A DNA stretch of 64,000 nt from Paraeggerthella hominis (GCF_021044775.1 NZ_JAJNOQ010000005.1:124001-188000); one strand, 5' to 3'. Shown: positions 27,271 to 36,056, numbered from the stretch's first letter. The notes: generated from the letters alone by a model not told the origin. Numbers and translations are program-made.

Positions 27271-27278
27271 GAGACACC

Positions 27279-28352
27279 ATGAAACTGGAACAGCTTTTGC
27301 AGGAGATGGTTGACGCGAAGGCGTCCGACGTCTTCATCATAGCAGGGCTTCCCCTGGCCTACGAAGCGAGCGGTCAGCAAGTTCGGCTGGACACGCCCCC
27401 GTTCAAGCCCGCCGACACCGAAGCGTTCGTGCGCGCGATCTACGAAGTATCCGGGCGCAACATGGATCGATTCCTCGACAACGGCAATCACGACGAGGAT
27501 TTCTCATTCGCCATTTCCGGAATCGGGCGTTTCCGCGCGAATATCTTCCGTCAACGCGGGTCGCTCGGCGCCGTGATCCGCGTCATCCCCTTTGGGCTGC
27601 CCGACCCCGCAGCGATGGGAATACCGGAGGAAGTCCTGCGCCTTTCGCAGCTGCAAAAGGGACTGGTGCTGGTCACCGGCCCTGCCGGCGTAGGCAAGTC
27701 AACCACACTTGCCTGCATCGTCGATCGGCTGAACCACGAGCGCAGCGGCCATATCATCACCATGGAAGACCCCATCGAATACGTGCACAAGCACGGCAGC
27801 TGCATCGTGACGCAGCGCGAGGTGCCCACCGACGTGGCCAGCTATTCCGAAGCGCTGCGGTCGGCTATGCGCGAGGCGCCCGACGTGATCCTGCTTGGCG
27901 AGATGCGCGACCACGACACGATCGGCACCGCCGTGACCGCTGCCGAAATGGCGCAGCTTTTGCTGTCGACGCTGCACACCACGGGCGCAGCCAGCACGGT
28001 CGATCGCATCATCGACGCCTTCCCCGCTTCGCAGCAGCGCCAGATCCGCATCCAGCTGTCCATGGTGCTGCAAGCTATCGTCAGCCAGCAGCTGGTTCCC
28101 GCAATCGACGGCGGCGCGGTGCCTGCATTCGAGATCATGTTCGCGAACACCGCCATTCGCAACCTTATTCGCGAAGAGAAAACGCACCAGATCGACAGCG
28201 TGATAGCTGCCAGCGGCGCGGAAGGCATGCGCACCATGGACCAAAGTTTGTTCGACCTGGTAAAAGAAGGCCGCGTGACAAAGGATATGGCCCTGCAGTA
28301 CAGCATCCACCAGGAAGCTCTCAAACGCCGCTTCGAAGCAGCGAGCTTGTAA
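27279..28352 (+). CDS. pilT: PilT-family pilus retraction ATPase
   Basis: 357 residues. Start ATG at 27279 has AGGAGACACC upstream. N-terminal PAS-like domain (residues 1-100), then the RecA-like ATPase: Walker A GPAGVGKST near 129, Asp box and I-T-M-E-D-P-I-E-Y near 160, Walker B V-I-L-L-G-E-M-R-D near 198, His box S-T-L-H-T-T-G-A near 225. PilT hydrolyses ATP to depolymerise pili. No PilB extension ATPase is in the operon, so either one is encoded elsewhere or this motor does both. Last gene of the operon; a strong terminator follows. Confidence 0.93.
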   Translation: MKLEQLLQEMVDAKASDVFIIAGLPLAYEASGQQVRLDTPPFKPADTEAFVRAIYEVSGRNMDRFLDNGNHDEDFSFAISGIGRFRANIFRQRGSLGAVIRVIPFGLPDPAAMGIPEEVLRLSQLQKGLVLVTGPAGVGKSTTLACIVDRLNHERSGHIITMEDPIEYVHKHGSCIVTQREVPTDVASYSEALRSAMREAPDVILLGEMRDHDTIGTAVTAAEMAQLLLSTLHTTGAASTVDRIIDAFPASQQRQIRIQLSMVLQAIVSQQLVPAIDGGAVPAFEIMFANTAIRNLIREEKTHQIDSVIAASGAEGMRTMDQSLFDLVKEGRVTKDMALQYSIHQEALKRRFEAASL

Positions 28353-28373
28353 CAGCTCCCAACCGCATGGCAG

Positions 28374-28411
28374 AACGAAGGCGAGGTCGATGACCCCGCC
28401 TTCGTTTTATT
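28374..28411 (+). terminator. Rho-independent terminator of the pilus operon
   Basis: AACGAAGGCG (28374-28383) pairs with CGCCTTCGTT (28398-28407), extended by an inner GGTC/GACC pair, and is followed by TTAT. It lies 21 bases after the pilT stop. Confidence 0.8.
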
Positions 28412-28618
28412 GGGGGGACTGGCGGGGTGTTGCCGGGCGACGACGGGCGGCGGGCGCTGCCCGGCATCCTGTTGGCCCCGATCGACAGCGTCCTGCTGCC
28501 AATCGGAGCGCCGTTGGCAGCTTGTCGGGAGCGCGCCGTTGTCGACAAGCGCCCCCTTACCTGGCGGGGCCCCGCCAGCCGGCAGCGCGCCCCTCGTCGC
28601 TACCCCAATCAAGAGGTT

Positions 28619-28824
28619 GCGCGCGAAAAACCGCTCCCGCTGGCAGGTTTTGACGGCTTGAGGTCGTCGAGATGAACTCCGCTTGTCTCACCCCTTTGCT
28701 CACTTTTTATTTTACCTGATCAGAGCGTTGTGATGTCGGATGAGGTTCCCAAGGGCGCTCGTCCCGCCGGACCAAACGACCTCAAGCCGTCAAAACCTGC
28801 CAGCGGGAGCGGTTTTTCGCGCGC
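28619..28824. repeat. Palindromic interspersed element, copy 1 (49-bp perfect inverted repeats)
   Basis: Arms 28619-28667 and 28776-28824 are exact reverse complements over 49 bp. The conserved core of each arm, TGGCAGGTTTTGACGGCTTG onwards, covers 28641-28666 and 28777-28802, leaving an inner segment of exactly 110 bp. The same core with the same spacing recurs at 63366-63527. There is no coding frame inside. It sits in the 627-bp gene-free space between pilT and the DUF2804 gene; the rest of that space (28412-28618, 28825-28935) shows no gene that I can support. Confidence 0.85.
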
Positions 28825-28935
28825 AAGTCGTATGCAAGCCTCATTCCGGGGGACGGAGAACATGGGCGCCCCGTCCCGACCGCCGCATCGCATCGCATCG
28901 CATCGAGCGCCAAGCCTGAAGCACCCACCAACGAC

Positions 28936-28976
28936 AAAAAGGGGCGCAGTTCAGTTCGCCTTGAACTGCGCCCCTT
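28936..28976 (-). terminator. Rho-independent terminator of the DUF2804/mscS pair
   Basis: On the minus strand AAGGGGCGCAGTTCA pairs with TGAACTGCGCCCC across a short loop and is followed by TTTTTGT. It begins 4 bases after the stop at 28980. Confidence 0.88.
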
Positions 28977-28979
28977 GCT

Positions 28980-30062
28980 CTAATACACGTTGTGGATGAC
29001 CTCGGCCGACCCTAACAGGTTCGCCACTTCGAACACGGTGCCGTCGTCGAGCGTCACCGTACCGTCGAACCTTCCGAATACCTGGTGCTGGTCGGTGCGA
29101 ATCACCTTGAAGTCCATCCAGTCAACGCGATCGAGCATCGGCGTGAACACCATATCCAAACGACCCTCGTCGTCGGTTACGTGCCAAGGCTGGTCAAGCT
29201 GGTAGCGATCCTCGGTCTTCTTCGCAACCGCAGCCCCCGCTTTCTCGGGAATGCCGAAGTCGACGCGATGCAGCTTGTGGGCAACGCCGTCCACGAACAC
29301 CATGTTCTCGGACGCAGCGGACGTGTCGCCGAAACCGTACCCCAGGTTGAGTCCGAACCGATGAGCACCGGGCTGCGCCCCTCCGTGCCCATCCTGCCAA
29401 CCTTGCGCGACGGCCCAGTACCACGTGTTGTCGCGCGTCCACACGCCGCGGCCCCAATCGAGCAAGCCAAACGAACGCTCCGGCGAAAAGCCATGTACGA
29501 GCAGGCCCTTCTTGAAGCTGCCCTGCGCTCGCATGGCAACGATCTTCTGGTTGTAGTAGAACGCGAGCGGGTCTTCGGCCCACGGCGTGGCAATCACCAT
29601 CGTGTCGCGCGGCTCTTCGTCAAGCACCGCCTCAAACGTCAGATCGTCGCGCCCGTCGAATCGAGCGAACTGGGCCTTTATGCGACGGCACCCGTCCTTC
29701 ACCTCGAAGTCGAACGACACGCGCCCGTTCTGGAACCGCGACACGCCGGAAGACGACGAGGACGGCAGCCGGAACCGGCCCAGGGTCAAGGGAACCATGG
29801 TGCTGGCCGTATGCGAAACGCCCTCGGCAAAGTCCATGACAGACGCCGAAATGAGTCCGCCGTACCCCAAATCGCCCAAGGTGAGCGCCACGGCGTACTC
29901 ATCGTCGTTCACCAGGTAGTAGTCCCATTCCTTGATGCGCAGAGCCGGCGCCTTCACACGCGCGCGGTCGTAGGAACGAACGAGCGCGGTAGCCCAACCG
30001 CATTGGGCCAGAGATCCATCGTCGTTATGCAAAGGACCTTCGGTCAATCGCGTTTCAGCCAT
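28980..30062 (-). CDS. DUF2804 family protein
   Basis: 360 residues, beta-rich soluble protein without signal peptide or membrane span. The start at 30062 follows the very strong ribosome binding site GGGAGGGAGGA and overlaps the end of mscS by 8 bases. Features typical of the family: E-W-D-Y-Y-L-V-N-D-D-E-Y near 40, W-A-E-D-P-L-A-F-Y-Y-N-Q-K near 170, and L-L-D-W-G-R-G-V-W near 210. Members resemble carotenoid/lipocalin-like 'tocopherol cyclase' folds, but no reaction is established, and I do not assign one. Confidence 0.85.
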   Translation of the reverse strand: MAETRLTEGPLHNDDGSLAQCGWATALVRSYDRARVKAPALRIKEWDYYLVNDDEYAVALTLGDLGYGGLISASVMDFAEGVSHTASTMVPLTLGRFRLPSSSSSGVSRFQNGRVSFDFEVKDGCRRIKAQFARFDGRDDLTFEAVLDEEPRDTMVIATPWAEDPLAFYYNQKIVAMRAQGSFKKGLLVHGFSPERSFGLLDWGRGVWTRDNTWYWAVAQGWQDGHGGAQPGAHRFGLNLGYGFGDTSAASENMVFVDGVAHKLHRVDFGIPEKAGAAVAKKTEDRYQLDQPWHVTDDEGRLDMVFTPMLDRVDWMDFKVIRTDQHQVFGRFDGTVTLDDGTVFEVANLLGSAEVIHNVY

Positions 30063-30912
30063 TCGTCCTCCCTCCCTCGTTTGCGGAATCCTCGGCCACT
30101 TGCTGCTTCCCCGCCAAAACACCGTCGATCAGATTAATGCCGCCTTCCCTGGTCAATGGAGCAATGGCACGCAGTACGGCATCGCCTGCCCGAGCACCCG
30201 TGCGGCTATCCGCCACGCGAAACACAATGGATCCCTTGAACCCCGCATCTTCGACAGCCGAAAAGGAAAGGGCCGGCTGCTTCGTCAGCTTCGCCACTTC
30301 GGATGCGGCCTCGGCGGCAACCCGCTCGATGGCCTCCGCCAAGTCGTCAAGACGGGATCCGTCGGTTGCCACGACAACGGGAATCGATACCTGGTTGGTG
30401 GGAGGAAGGTGCACGAGCGCCGTCTTGTTGATGATGGAGTTGGGAATGATGACCTCTGCGCCAGCGCTGTTCCTGATGGTGGTATGGCGCCATGTCACGT
30501 CCTTGACCACGCCCGAAGACGAGCCCACTTCTATGTTGTCGCCCGGCTTGACGATGCGCATGAGGCTCACCTGCAAGCCCCCGATCAGGTTGGATATCGT
30601 GTCCTGAAAGCCAAGCGAGATGGCGATACCGCCAATGCCCATGGCCGTTATAGCGGCGCTCACATCTACGTTGAAGCAGGTGGACAGCATGATGCAGATG
30701 CCCAAGACCCACACTGAAGCACGCGCGATGTTGACGAAGATGGAACTTGAGGGGAGGTTCTTCTCTTCGTTGAAATGCAGCAGCTTGCGCATGAACCGCA
30801 TCACCAACCGCGCGCACACCGCCGTCAAGGAAAGAATCACCACAACCGTTATCGCCGTGATAACCCAATCGCTTCGCACGAAGCCTTCGATGGCTTGTTC
30901 GAGTTGTCCCAT
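30055..30912 (-). CDS. MscS-family small-conductance mechanosensitive channel
   Basis: 285 residues. Three predicted N-terminal membrane spans; the third carries the pore helix pattern A-A-I-T-A-M-G-I-G-G-I-A-I-S-L-G-F-Q-D-T (alternating Ala/Gly) near 90, then the beta domain with G-D-x-I-E-V, V-V-K-D-V-T-W-R-H-T-T-I-R and I-P-N-S near 160, both MscS signatures. It releases solutes during hypo-osmotic shock. Coupled by overlap to the DUF2804 gene downstream. Confidence 0.92.
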   Translation of the reverse strand: MGQLEQAIEGFVRSDWVITAITVVVILSLTAVCARLVMRFMRKLLHFNEEKNLPSSSIFVNIARASVWVLGICIMLSTCFNVDVSAAITAMGIGGIAISLGFQDTISNLIGGLQVSLMRIVKPGDNIEVGSSSGVVKDVTWRHTTIRNSAGAEVIIPNSIINKTALVHLPPTNQVSIPVVVATDGSRLDDLAEAIERVAAEAASEVAKLTKQPALSFSAVEDAGFKGSIVFRVADSRTGARAGDAVLRAIAPLTREGGINLIDGVLAGKQQVAEDSANEGGRTNG

Positions 30913-30962
30913 GCCGCCGTCCTACCCTCTTGCAATCCTCATCGCCCTGAAAGGCGAACGCC

Positions 30963-31508
30963 TCACCATGACGGAGGCTTTTGAAACACGTCTTCCTGAG
31001 TTTCCCACAAAACGATACGCCCCTGGCTCCTTGTTGCGGGAACGTCAATCAACCGTTGGTTGGAAGAACCGCGCCACGGCAGATCGAAGGAGTGAAACGC
31101 CTGCACGAACGGACCGTCCACCAGCACGTCGGTCTGGTCGAGCAAATCGCGTGCAGCGGCATCGGGAAAGCCGTCCTCCAGCTGCTCGTAGCGATAGCCG
31201 GAATACGTCCATACGTTCAAGCCTCGTTTTCGCAGCTGACGAGCAAGTTCGGCGCATGCGGCGGCCTGCTCGAACGGCTCGCCGCCCGAAATGGTCACGC
31301 CCCGCGCCAGCTTGTTGGCCGCAATCTCGGCCACCAACTCGTCGATGCGGCGAACCTCGCCGCCCGCGCACGGCTGGCTGTCGGGGTTGTGGCAACCCGG
31401 ACAAGCGTGCGTGCATCCCTGCACGAACACGGCGAAGCGCAGCCCCGGACCATCGACGATGGAGTCCGGGGCCGTACCGTACAAACGAATGGTGGCGGGA
31501 GTAGTCAC
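30963..31508 (-). CDS. nrdG: Anaerobic ribonucleotide reductase activating protein
   Basis: 181 residues, radical SAM enzyme. The [4Fe-4S]-binding cysteines are in Q-G-C-T-H-A-C-P-G-C-H (CX3CX2C) near 30-38, with the SAM-binding T-I-S-G-G-E-P near 75. It installs the glycyl radical on NrdD. Start is GTG at 31508, supported by AAGGAG eight bases upstream. It lies downstream of nrdD on the same strand, separated by a 223-bp structured gap, so transcription into nrdG may be modulated. Confidence 0.94.
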   Translation of the reverse strand: MTTPATIRLYGTAPDSIVDGPGLRFAVFVQGCTHACPGCHNPDSQPCAGGEVRRIDELVAEIAANKLARGVTISGGEPFEQAAACAELARQLRKRGLNVWTYSGYRYEQLEDGFPDAAARDLLDQTDVLVDGPFVQAFHSFDLPWRGSSNQRLIDVPATRSQGRIVLWETQEDVFQKPPSW

Positions 31509-31731
31509 GAGAGGGTCTCCTTATGCGCCCGAAGGGCGCATATTGCACTCACAGGTTGGCGTAGTAAGTCAGCGAGGGCAGCCACGGTGCCCTGAATTCG
31601 CGGGATCGCGGAGGCGAAGCGTACTGTGTACGCGAGCTTCCGGGATCGCACGAAGGCAGGGTGCCGTGGCTGGCCGCAGCGGCGGCGCGTTCCGGCGGCC
31701 GGCAAAAGCCGCCGGAGCCGCCCGCGTCTGG
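31509..31731 (-). other. Structured nrdD-nrdG intergenic segment
   Basis: Gene-free. GCCACGGTGCCCTG (31582-31595) pairs with CAGGGTGCCGTGGC (31658-31671) with two mismatches, enclosing an inner GCGTAC-TGT-GTACGC hairpin near 31619 and two direct copies of CGGGATCGC. A second hairpin, CCGGCGGC/GCCGCCGG, lies near 31691-31713. Could be an mRNA processing or attenuation site; no known riboswitch recognised. Confidence 0.5.
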
Positions 31732-34053
31732 CTACATCTGATGCTTGACGCGATCGTTCTCCTCGGCGCGCTTGGCGTCGTTGAAGCGATCGAGCGTGCC
31801 CACCAGGTAGCCCGTGATGCGGCGAATGCGCTCGAACGACGTGCCGTGCTCGGCCTCGGTGCGACCGCACTTGGGGCACACGTCGCCGATGATGCCGTTG
31901 TAGCCGCACACCGGGTCGCGATCCACCGGATGGTTCACGGAGCCGTAGCCGATACCGCTGTCCTTCATGTGACGAATGACCGCCTCGAACGCCTCCAGGT
32001 TGTCGGACGGGTCGCCGTCAAGCTCCACATAGGAAATGTGGCCCGCGTTCGTGAGCGCATGATAGGGCGCCTCGATCTCGATCTTGTCGAACGCGCTGAT
32101 GGGATAGTACACCGGCACGTGGAATCCGTTCGTATAGTAATCGCGATCGGTCACGCCCTCGATGGAGCCGTAGCGCGCACGGTCCATGCGCACGAACCGA
32201 CCCGACAAGCCCTCGGCCGGCGTAGCGATCAAGCCGTAGTTCATCCCGCGCTCCTGCGACAGCTTGTCCAGGTATCCGCGCATGTGCCCGATGATCTCCA
32301 GGCCCAGGTTCTGCGACGACTTCGACTGGCCGTGATGCTGGCCGGTCAACGCCACCAGCGCTTCAGCCAGGCCGATGAAGCCCAGCGACAGCGTGCCGTG
32401 CTTGAGCACCTCGCGCTGCTCGTCGTCGGGCGAAAGCTTCTCGGAATCGATCCACACGCCCTGGCCCATCAAGAACGGCGCGTTGTACACGCGCTTGCGC
32501 GCCTGGATTTCGAAGCGCTCGTCCAGCTGCCCCACCACCAGCGCAAGCTTCGCGTCCAGAAGGTCGAAGAACAGATCCAGATCGCCCTTGGCGCGAATGG
32601 CCAAGCGCGGCAGGTTGATGGACGTGAAGCTGAGATTGCCGCGACCGGGCGTCACTTCGCGATCGGGATCGAACACGTTGCCCATAACGCGCGTGCGGCA
32701 GCCCATGTACGCCACCTCGGTCTCGGGCGTGCCCTTGTAGTACTGAATGTTGAACGGCGCGTCCAGGAAGCTGAAGTTGGGGAACAGGCGCTTCGCAGAG
32801 CAATGCATGGCAAGCTTGAACAGGTCGTAGTTCGGATCTTCAGGGTTGTAGTTCACGCCTTCCTTCACGCGGAAGATTTGCACGGGGAAGATGGGAGTCT
32901 CGCCCGAACCCAAGCCTCCTTCGGTTGCCAACAGCATGTTCTTGACCACCATGCGCCCCTCGGGGGACGTATCCATGCCGTAGTTGACCGAGCTGAACGG
33001 CGTCTGCGCACCGGCGCGGCTGTGCATGGTGTTCAGATTGTGCACAAGCGCCTCCATAGCCTGGAACGTCGTGCGATCGGTATCGGCCGTGGCGTTCTTC
33101 GCGGCATACGCAAGCGCGCGATCAGCCGTAGCGTCGTCGGCGCCCGCCTGTGCAAGGGCGGCGCGCACGGCGGCCTCGAACTGCTCGTCCATGTGCAGGC
33201 TGGCGATCGTGCCCGTCTGGGCTTCCACCGCGTCAAGCGTGTCCTGCGCGAACGCGCGGGCGTCCTCTGCGTTCATCAGCAGATCGACGGCCTCGGCCAA
33301 GTGCTTTTTGTACAGGCGACGATACGTCTTGCGCACGCCGTCCGCCAAACCGTAGTCGAAGTCGCAGATAGCCTGGCCACCATGCTGGTCGTTTTGGTTC
33401 GACTGAATGGCAATGCAGGCAAGCGCCGCGTAGCTGGCGATGTCGTTCGGCTCGCGCAGCACGCCGTGACCCGTGGAAAAGCCACCCTTGAACAGCTTCT
33501 TCAACTCGATCTGGCAGCACGTGGTGGTCAGCGTGTAGAAGTCCATGTCGTGAATATGGATGTCGCCGTCCCGGTGAGCACGCGCAAATTTCGGATCGAT
33601 GACGCACATTTCGTAGAACTGCTTGGCCGATTCTGACCCGTATTTGAGCATGGTGCCCATAGCCGTGTCGGCGTCGATGTTGGCGTTTTCGCGCTTCATG
33701 TCGGAATCGGATGCCTTGGAAAACGTGATGTCCTTGAGCGTTTGGATAAGGCGGCTGTTCACGTCGCGAGCACGGTTGCGCTCGGCACGATAGAGAATGT
33801 AGGATTTGGCGGTCTGAACGAATCCGTCCTCGATGAGCGTTTCCTCCACCAGGTCCTGCACGCCTTCCACCGTGGGAACGCCCTCGATGGCGCCGGCTTC
33901 AAGCTTGTCCACGACAGCCTGTGCGATGCCGTCGGCAACCGAACGATCCTGCATGGCGCCGCATGCCTGGAACGCCCGCTCCACCGCCTCGGCAATCTTG
34001 TCCGCCTTGAACTCCGCCGTGCGGCCGTCGCGCTTTACTATGGTCGTGACCAT
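31732..34053 (-). CDS. nrdD: Anaerobic (class III) ribonucleoside-triphosphate reductase
   Basis: 773 residues. Makes deoxynucleotides without oxygen using a glycyl radical. N-terminal ATP-cone (T-T-I-V-K-R-D-G-R-T-A-E-F, 1-95), the active-site Cys in Y-M-G-C-R-T-R near 480, C-terminal zinc site C-G-Y-N-G-I-I-G-D-V-C-P-K-C-G, and the glycyl radical loop R-I-T-G-Y-L-V-G-T near 745 (the family usually has R-x-x-G-Y). The start at 34053 (MVTTIVKRDG) begins the ATP-cone and follows GAGGATCAGG; an upstream ATG would add 34 unrelated residues. Confidence 0.95.
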   Translation of the reverse strand: MVTTIVKRDGRTAEFKADKIAEAVERAFQACGAMQDRSVADGIAQAVVDKLEAGAIEGVPTVEGVQDLVEETLIEDGFVQTAKSYILYRAERNRARDVNSRLIQTLKDITFSKASDSDMKRENANIDADTAMGTMLKYGSESAKQFYEMCVIDPKFARAHRDGDIHIHDMDFYTLTTTCCQIELKKLFKGGFSTGHGVLREPNDIASYAALACIAIQSNQNDQHGGQAICDFDYGLADGVRKTYRRLYKKHLAEAVDLLMNAEDARAFAQDTLDAVEAQTGTIASLHMDEQFEAAVRAALAQAGADDATADRALAYAAKNATADTDRTTFQAMEALVHNLNTMHSRAGAQTPFSSVNYGMDTSPEGRMVVKNMLLATEGGLGSGETPIFPVQIFRVKEGVNYNPEDPNYDLFKLAMHCSAKRLFPNFSFLDAPFNIQYYKGTPETEVAYMGCRTRVMGNVFDPDREVTPGRGNLSFTSINLPRLAIRAKGDLDLFFDLLDAKLALVVGQLDERFEIQARKRVYNAPFLMGQGVWIDSEKLSPDDEQREVLKHGTLSLGFIGLAEALVALTGQHHGQSKSSQNLGLEIIGHMRGYLDKLSQERGMNYGLIATPAEGLSGRFVRMDRARYGSIEGVTDRDYYTNGFHVPVYYPISAFDKIEIEAPYHALTNAGHISYVELDGDPSDNLEAFEAVIRHMKDSGIGYGSVNHPVDRDPVCGYNGIIGDVCPKCGRTEAEHGTSFERIRRITGYLVGTLDRFNDAKRAEENDRVKHQM

Positions 34054-34151
34054 GCGCCTGATCCTCTCTTCGCCAGTCTTATTCAATCGCTTCCAAATGC
34101 GTGCTTTTAAGGGCGCGATCTGTGGTTTCGCTTGGTTTATGCGCAATCTTT

Positions 34152-34191
34152 CCACAGGATCTACCCAAGATTTTCCACAACATATAGTGGG
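34152..34191 (-). promoter_or_regulatory. Possible NrdR boxes upstream of nrdD
   Basis: CCACAACATATAGTGG (34175-34190) resembles the NrdR consensus (ACAC-TATAT-GTGT type), and a weaker related stretch CCACAGGATCTACCC lies at 34152-34166, 23 bases away. NrdR would repress the reductase operon. Both are about 100-140 bases upstream of the start codon. Spacing is not the usual 31-32, so this is tentative. Confidence 0.35.
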
Positions 34192-34287
34192 TGAATGCGT
34201 TTCAAATGTTCAGATATAGTACCGGCCCGCCTACGGACGCGCAAGGCGTACACAGTTATTACACGCAGCAAACAGGCCCGGTCGCCG

Positions 34288-34560
34288 CTATTCGACGGTT
34301 CCGTACACCTGCCCCCACGCGTGCCCGCCGATAGCCGAGTTCAGCTGATCGCACAGACGCTGGCGAGTGTACGTGCCCGGAGGCAGCAGCGCGATGATCT
34401 CGGCCAGATCTTCGGGAAGATCCGCCGATTCCGCCGCGACAACCACATCGAGCCGTCGCACGGACTTCACGTCCCGATCCGCGAACAAAGACTCGACCAC
34501 GCTCTGCAATGCGCCGTAGTGGGGACTGCGCACCGTGTTCGTCCGAAAAGAGTCAGCCAT
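34288..34560 (-). CDS. Small conserved-looking hypothetical protein
   Basis: 90 residues, unrecognised. Soluble, mixed alpha/beta, with an acidic central helix (A-E-S-A-D-L-P-E-D-L-A-E-I-I-A-L-L-P-P-G-T-Y-T) and G-G-H-A-W-G-Q-V-Y-G near the end. The stop of the methyltransferase-like gene upstream is 3 bases before its start, so the two are co-translated; a supporting role to that protein is inferred from position only. No membrane span or signal peptide. Confidence 0.65.
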   Translation of the reverse strand: MADSFRTNTVRSPHYGALQSVVESLFADRDVKSVRRLDVVVAAESADLPEDLAEIIALLPPGTYTRQRLCDQLNSAIGGHAWGQVYGTVE

Positions 34561-34563
34561 GGA

Positions 34564-35466
34564 CTACGCCTCCACGTCCGGACGAACGACGTCGAACCCC
34601 TCGCTTGCAGCAACAAGGGCGCCCGTGTACGCCGGCGTGGCAGCGCCGCCAGCGCGCAGGAACTGAGCGCCCGCACCGCGCAGCTGCGTACCGGCCGCCA
34701 CCAGAACATCCGGGCAGAAATACGGATTGGACTCCGTGGCGCCGCCCTGCTTCGGGTCGTGCGCCCCCACGATCAGCTGAGCCAGAACCGGCAGGGAGCC
34801 GGCTGCGCATGCCTGTCGCGCCAAACTCGTTGCGGCCTCAAGGGGAGCGCGCGTCGCAAAGCCCGCCACCGACGCCTCGAAGTCCACCATAACCTCCAAC
34901 GCCTCCGCGAACGTATGGCGGCCGCCGGAAAGCACGCCGTCAGCATCCACGTCGACCGAAGCGAACACCAGCGCATCGCTCACCTGGCGAACGCCCATGA
35001 GTGCGCACTTGAGATCCGACGGGTTCGCGAAACCGTTCAGGAAGAACGCGTCGAACGTCGCCCCTGCGCATGCGCGCGCGGCGTCGGCATACTGGCTGCG
35101 ATTCTCGTTCAGCGACGCTTTGCTGGAGGGATCGAGCGGCAGCCCGCACGGGCCCACCTCCACCAGCACGTGCTGGGGCTTCAGCTGGCAAGCGATATCC
35201 AGTCCGGCCTTCACGACCTCTTGCGCGCGCTCCTCCAGACCGTGGTGCGCCAGACGAGCAGCCGTGATGCCCGCCGTGCTAGTCACCAGGCACTGAGCGC
35301 CGGCAACCTTGTTGAGCCGCAGCGCTTCGCGCACAGCCTCGGGCTCCACCAGCGTGGCGTACTCCAGATCTCGGTCGATGTCGAAGCCCTGGCGCTGCAG
35401 CACGGCAGCAACCGGAGCGGACAGAACCAGCATATCCCGGTGGAAGCGAAGATCGATATCAGGCAT
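34564..35466 (-). CDS. Homocysteine S-methyltransferase-like protein without the zinc cysteines
   Basis: 300 residues resembling the S-methyltransferase barrel of MetH/MmuM: early V-L-S-A-P-V-A-A-V-L-Q-R-Q-G, 'TLVEPEAVREALRLNKVAGAQCLVT' in the expected place, then V-E-V-G-P-C-G-L-P-L, and a C-terminal R-A-G-G-A-A-T-P-A-Y-T-G-A-L. In active enzymes that last block is G-G-C-C-G-(T/S)-x-P, the two Cys binding zinc and homocysteine; here they are Ala-Ala. The protein may therefore bind but not methylate, or act on another thiol-free substrate. Start at 35466 has AAAGGA upstream. Divergent from the sRNA cluster. Confidence 0.7.
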   Translation of the reverse strand: MPDIDLRFHRDMLVLSAPVAAVLQRQGFDIDRDLEYATLVEPEAVREALRLNKVAGAQCLVTSTAGITAARLAHHGLEERAQEVVKAGLDIACQLKPQHVLVEVGPCGLPLDPSSKASLNENRSQYADAARACAGATFDAFFLNGFANPSDLKCALMGVRQVSDALVFASVDVDADGVLSGGRHTFAEALEVMVDFEASVAGFATRAPLEAATSLARQACAAGSLPVLAQLIVGAHDPKQGGATESNPYFCPDVLVAAGTQLRGAGAQFLRAGGAATPAYTGALVAASEGFDVVRPDVEA

Positions 35467-35612
35467 GGAAGATTCCTTTCGTCGAGTGCTTATGATAGCA
35501 AAAGAACGGTGCCGCATGGGGCGAGTTGACGTTCACCGATCGTCCGCACCCGTTACACAAGACGAACACGCGCCGGTCACATGTTTTTCAAGGCTGACTT
35601 TTATACTGGGTA

Positions 35613-35740
35613 TCGCAAACGAAAGACTCCCCTCCTTTCCGTTTGCACTGCGTAGAAGCAGTAGCGACGCCATCGAGCGTCGCATCATCCCCCTCCTTGT
35701 GGGCCGCGAAGTTCCCCTCTTCGCGGCCCGATCTTTTTTC
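35613..35740 (+). ncRNA. C-rich-loop small RNA, copy 1
   Basis: Predicted transcript of about 128 nt from a TATACT box at 35602-35607. Hairpin 1 pairs GCAAACG (35615-35621) with CGTTTGC (35640-35646) and shows CTCCCCTC in the loop; hairpin 2 ACTGC/GCAGT (35647-35662); hairpin 3 GCGACGC/GCGTCGC (35664-35683); single-stranded CCCCCTCC; hairpin 4 GGGCCGCGAAG/CTTCGCGGCCC (35701-35729) with loop TTCCCCT, then CTTTTTT as terminator. The upstream region (TTTTTCAAGG ... TTTTATACTGGGTATC) is nearly identical to that of copy 3. The C-rich loops are complementary to Shine-Dalgarno sequences. Confidence 0.8.
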
Positions 35741-35921
35741 GCGACAACCCCGAATTCCGCTGCTGAACCGCCGTCGACGCGCGTCGCGCTTTCGCCGCTG
35801 CGCCGAGCGCTTGCGACGATTTGCCAAGAAATTTGCTTATTTGTTACTTATAAGACCACCAATTCACAAAACGCGCACGTGCGTCACATATCATCTGCAA
35901 CCTCGGCACGTATACTAGGCT

Positions 35922-36056
35922 CCAGCAAATGAAAGGCTCCCCTCCTTTTCAGTTTGCTTCTGCTTACCCCTTAAAGCAGAGTCGGTGCCCAAGAGGCACC
36001 GTACATCCCCTCCTTGTGGCCCGGCGGAGTTCCCCTCTCCCCGGGCCGATCTTTTT
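35922..36056 (+). ncRNA. C-rich-loop small RNA, copy 2
   Basis: About 135 nt from TATACT at 35911-35916. Hairpin 1 AGCAAATGAAAGG with CCTTTTCAGTTTGCT (35924-35958); hairpin 2 TCTGCTT/AAAGCAGA with loop ACCCCTT; hairpin 3 GGTGCC/GGCACC; then CATCCCCTCCTTG and hairpin 4 GGCCCGG/CCGGGCC (36018-36047) with loop TTCCCCT and CTTTTT tail. Stem sequences differ from copy 1 while pairing is retained, which argues for selection on structure. Its terminator ends 44 bases before the TDT transporter start, so a cis effect on that gene is also possible. Confidence 0.8.

Noticed and set aside
31291..33636. 781-codon forward frame opposite nrdD
   Set aside because: Antisense shadow; nrdD is unmistakable on the other strand.
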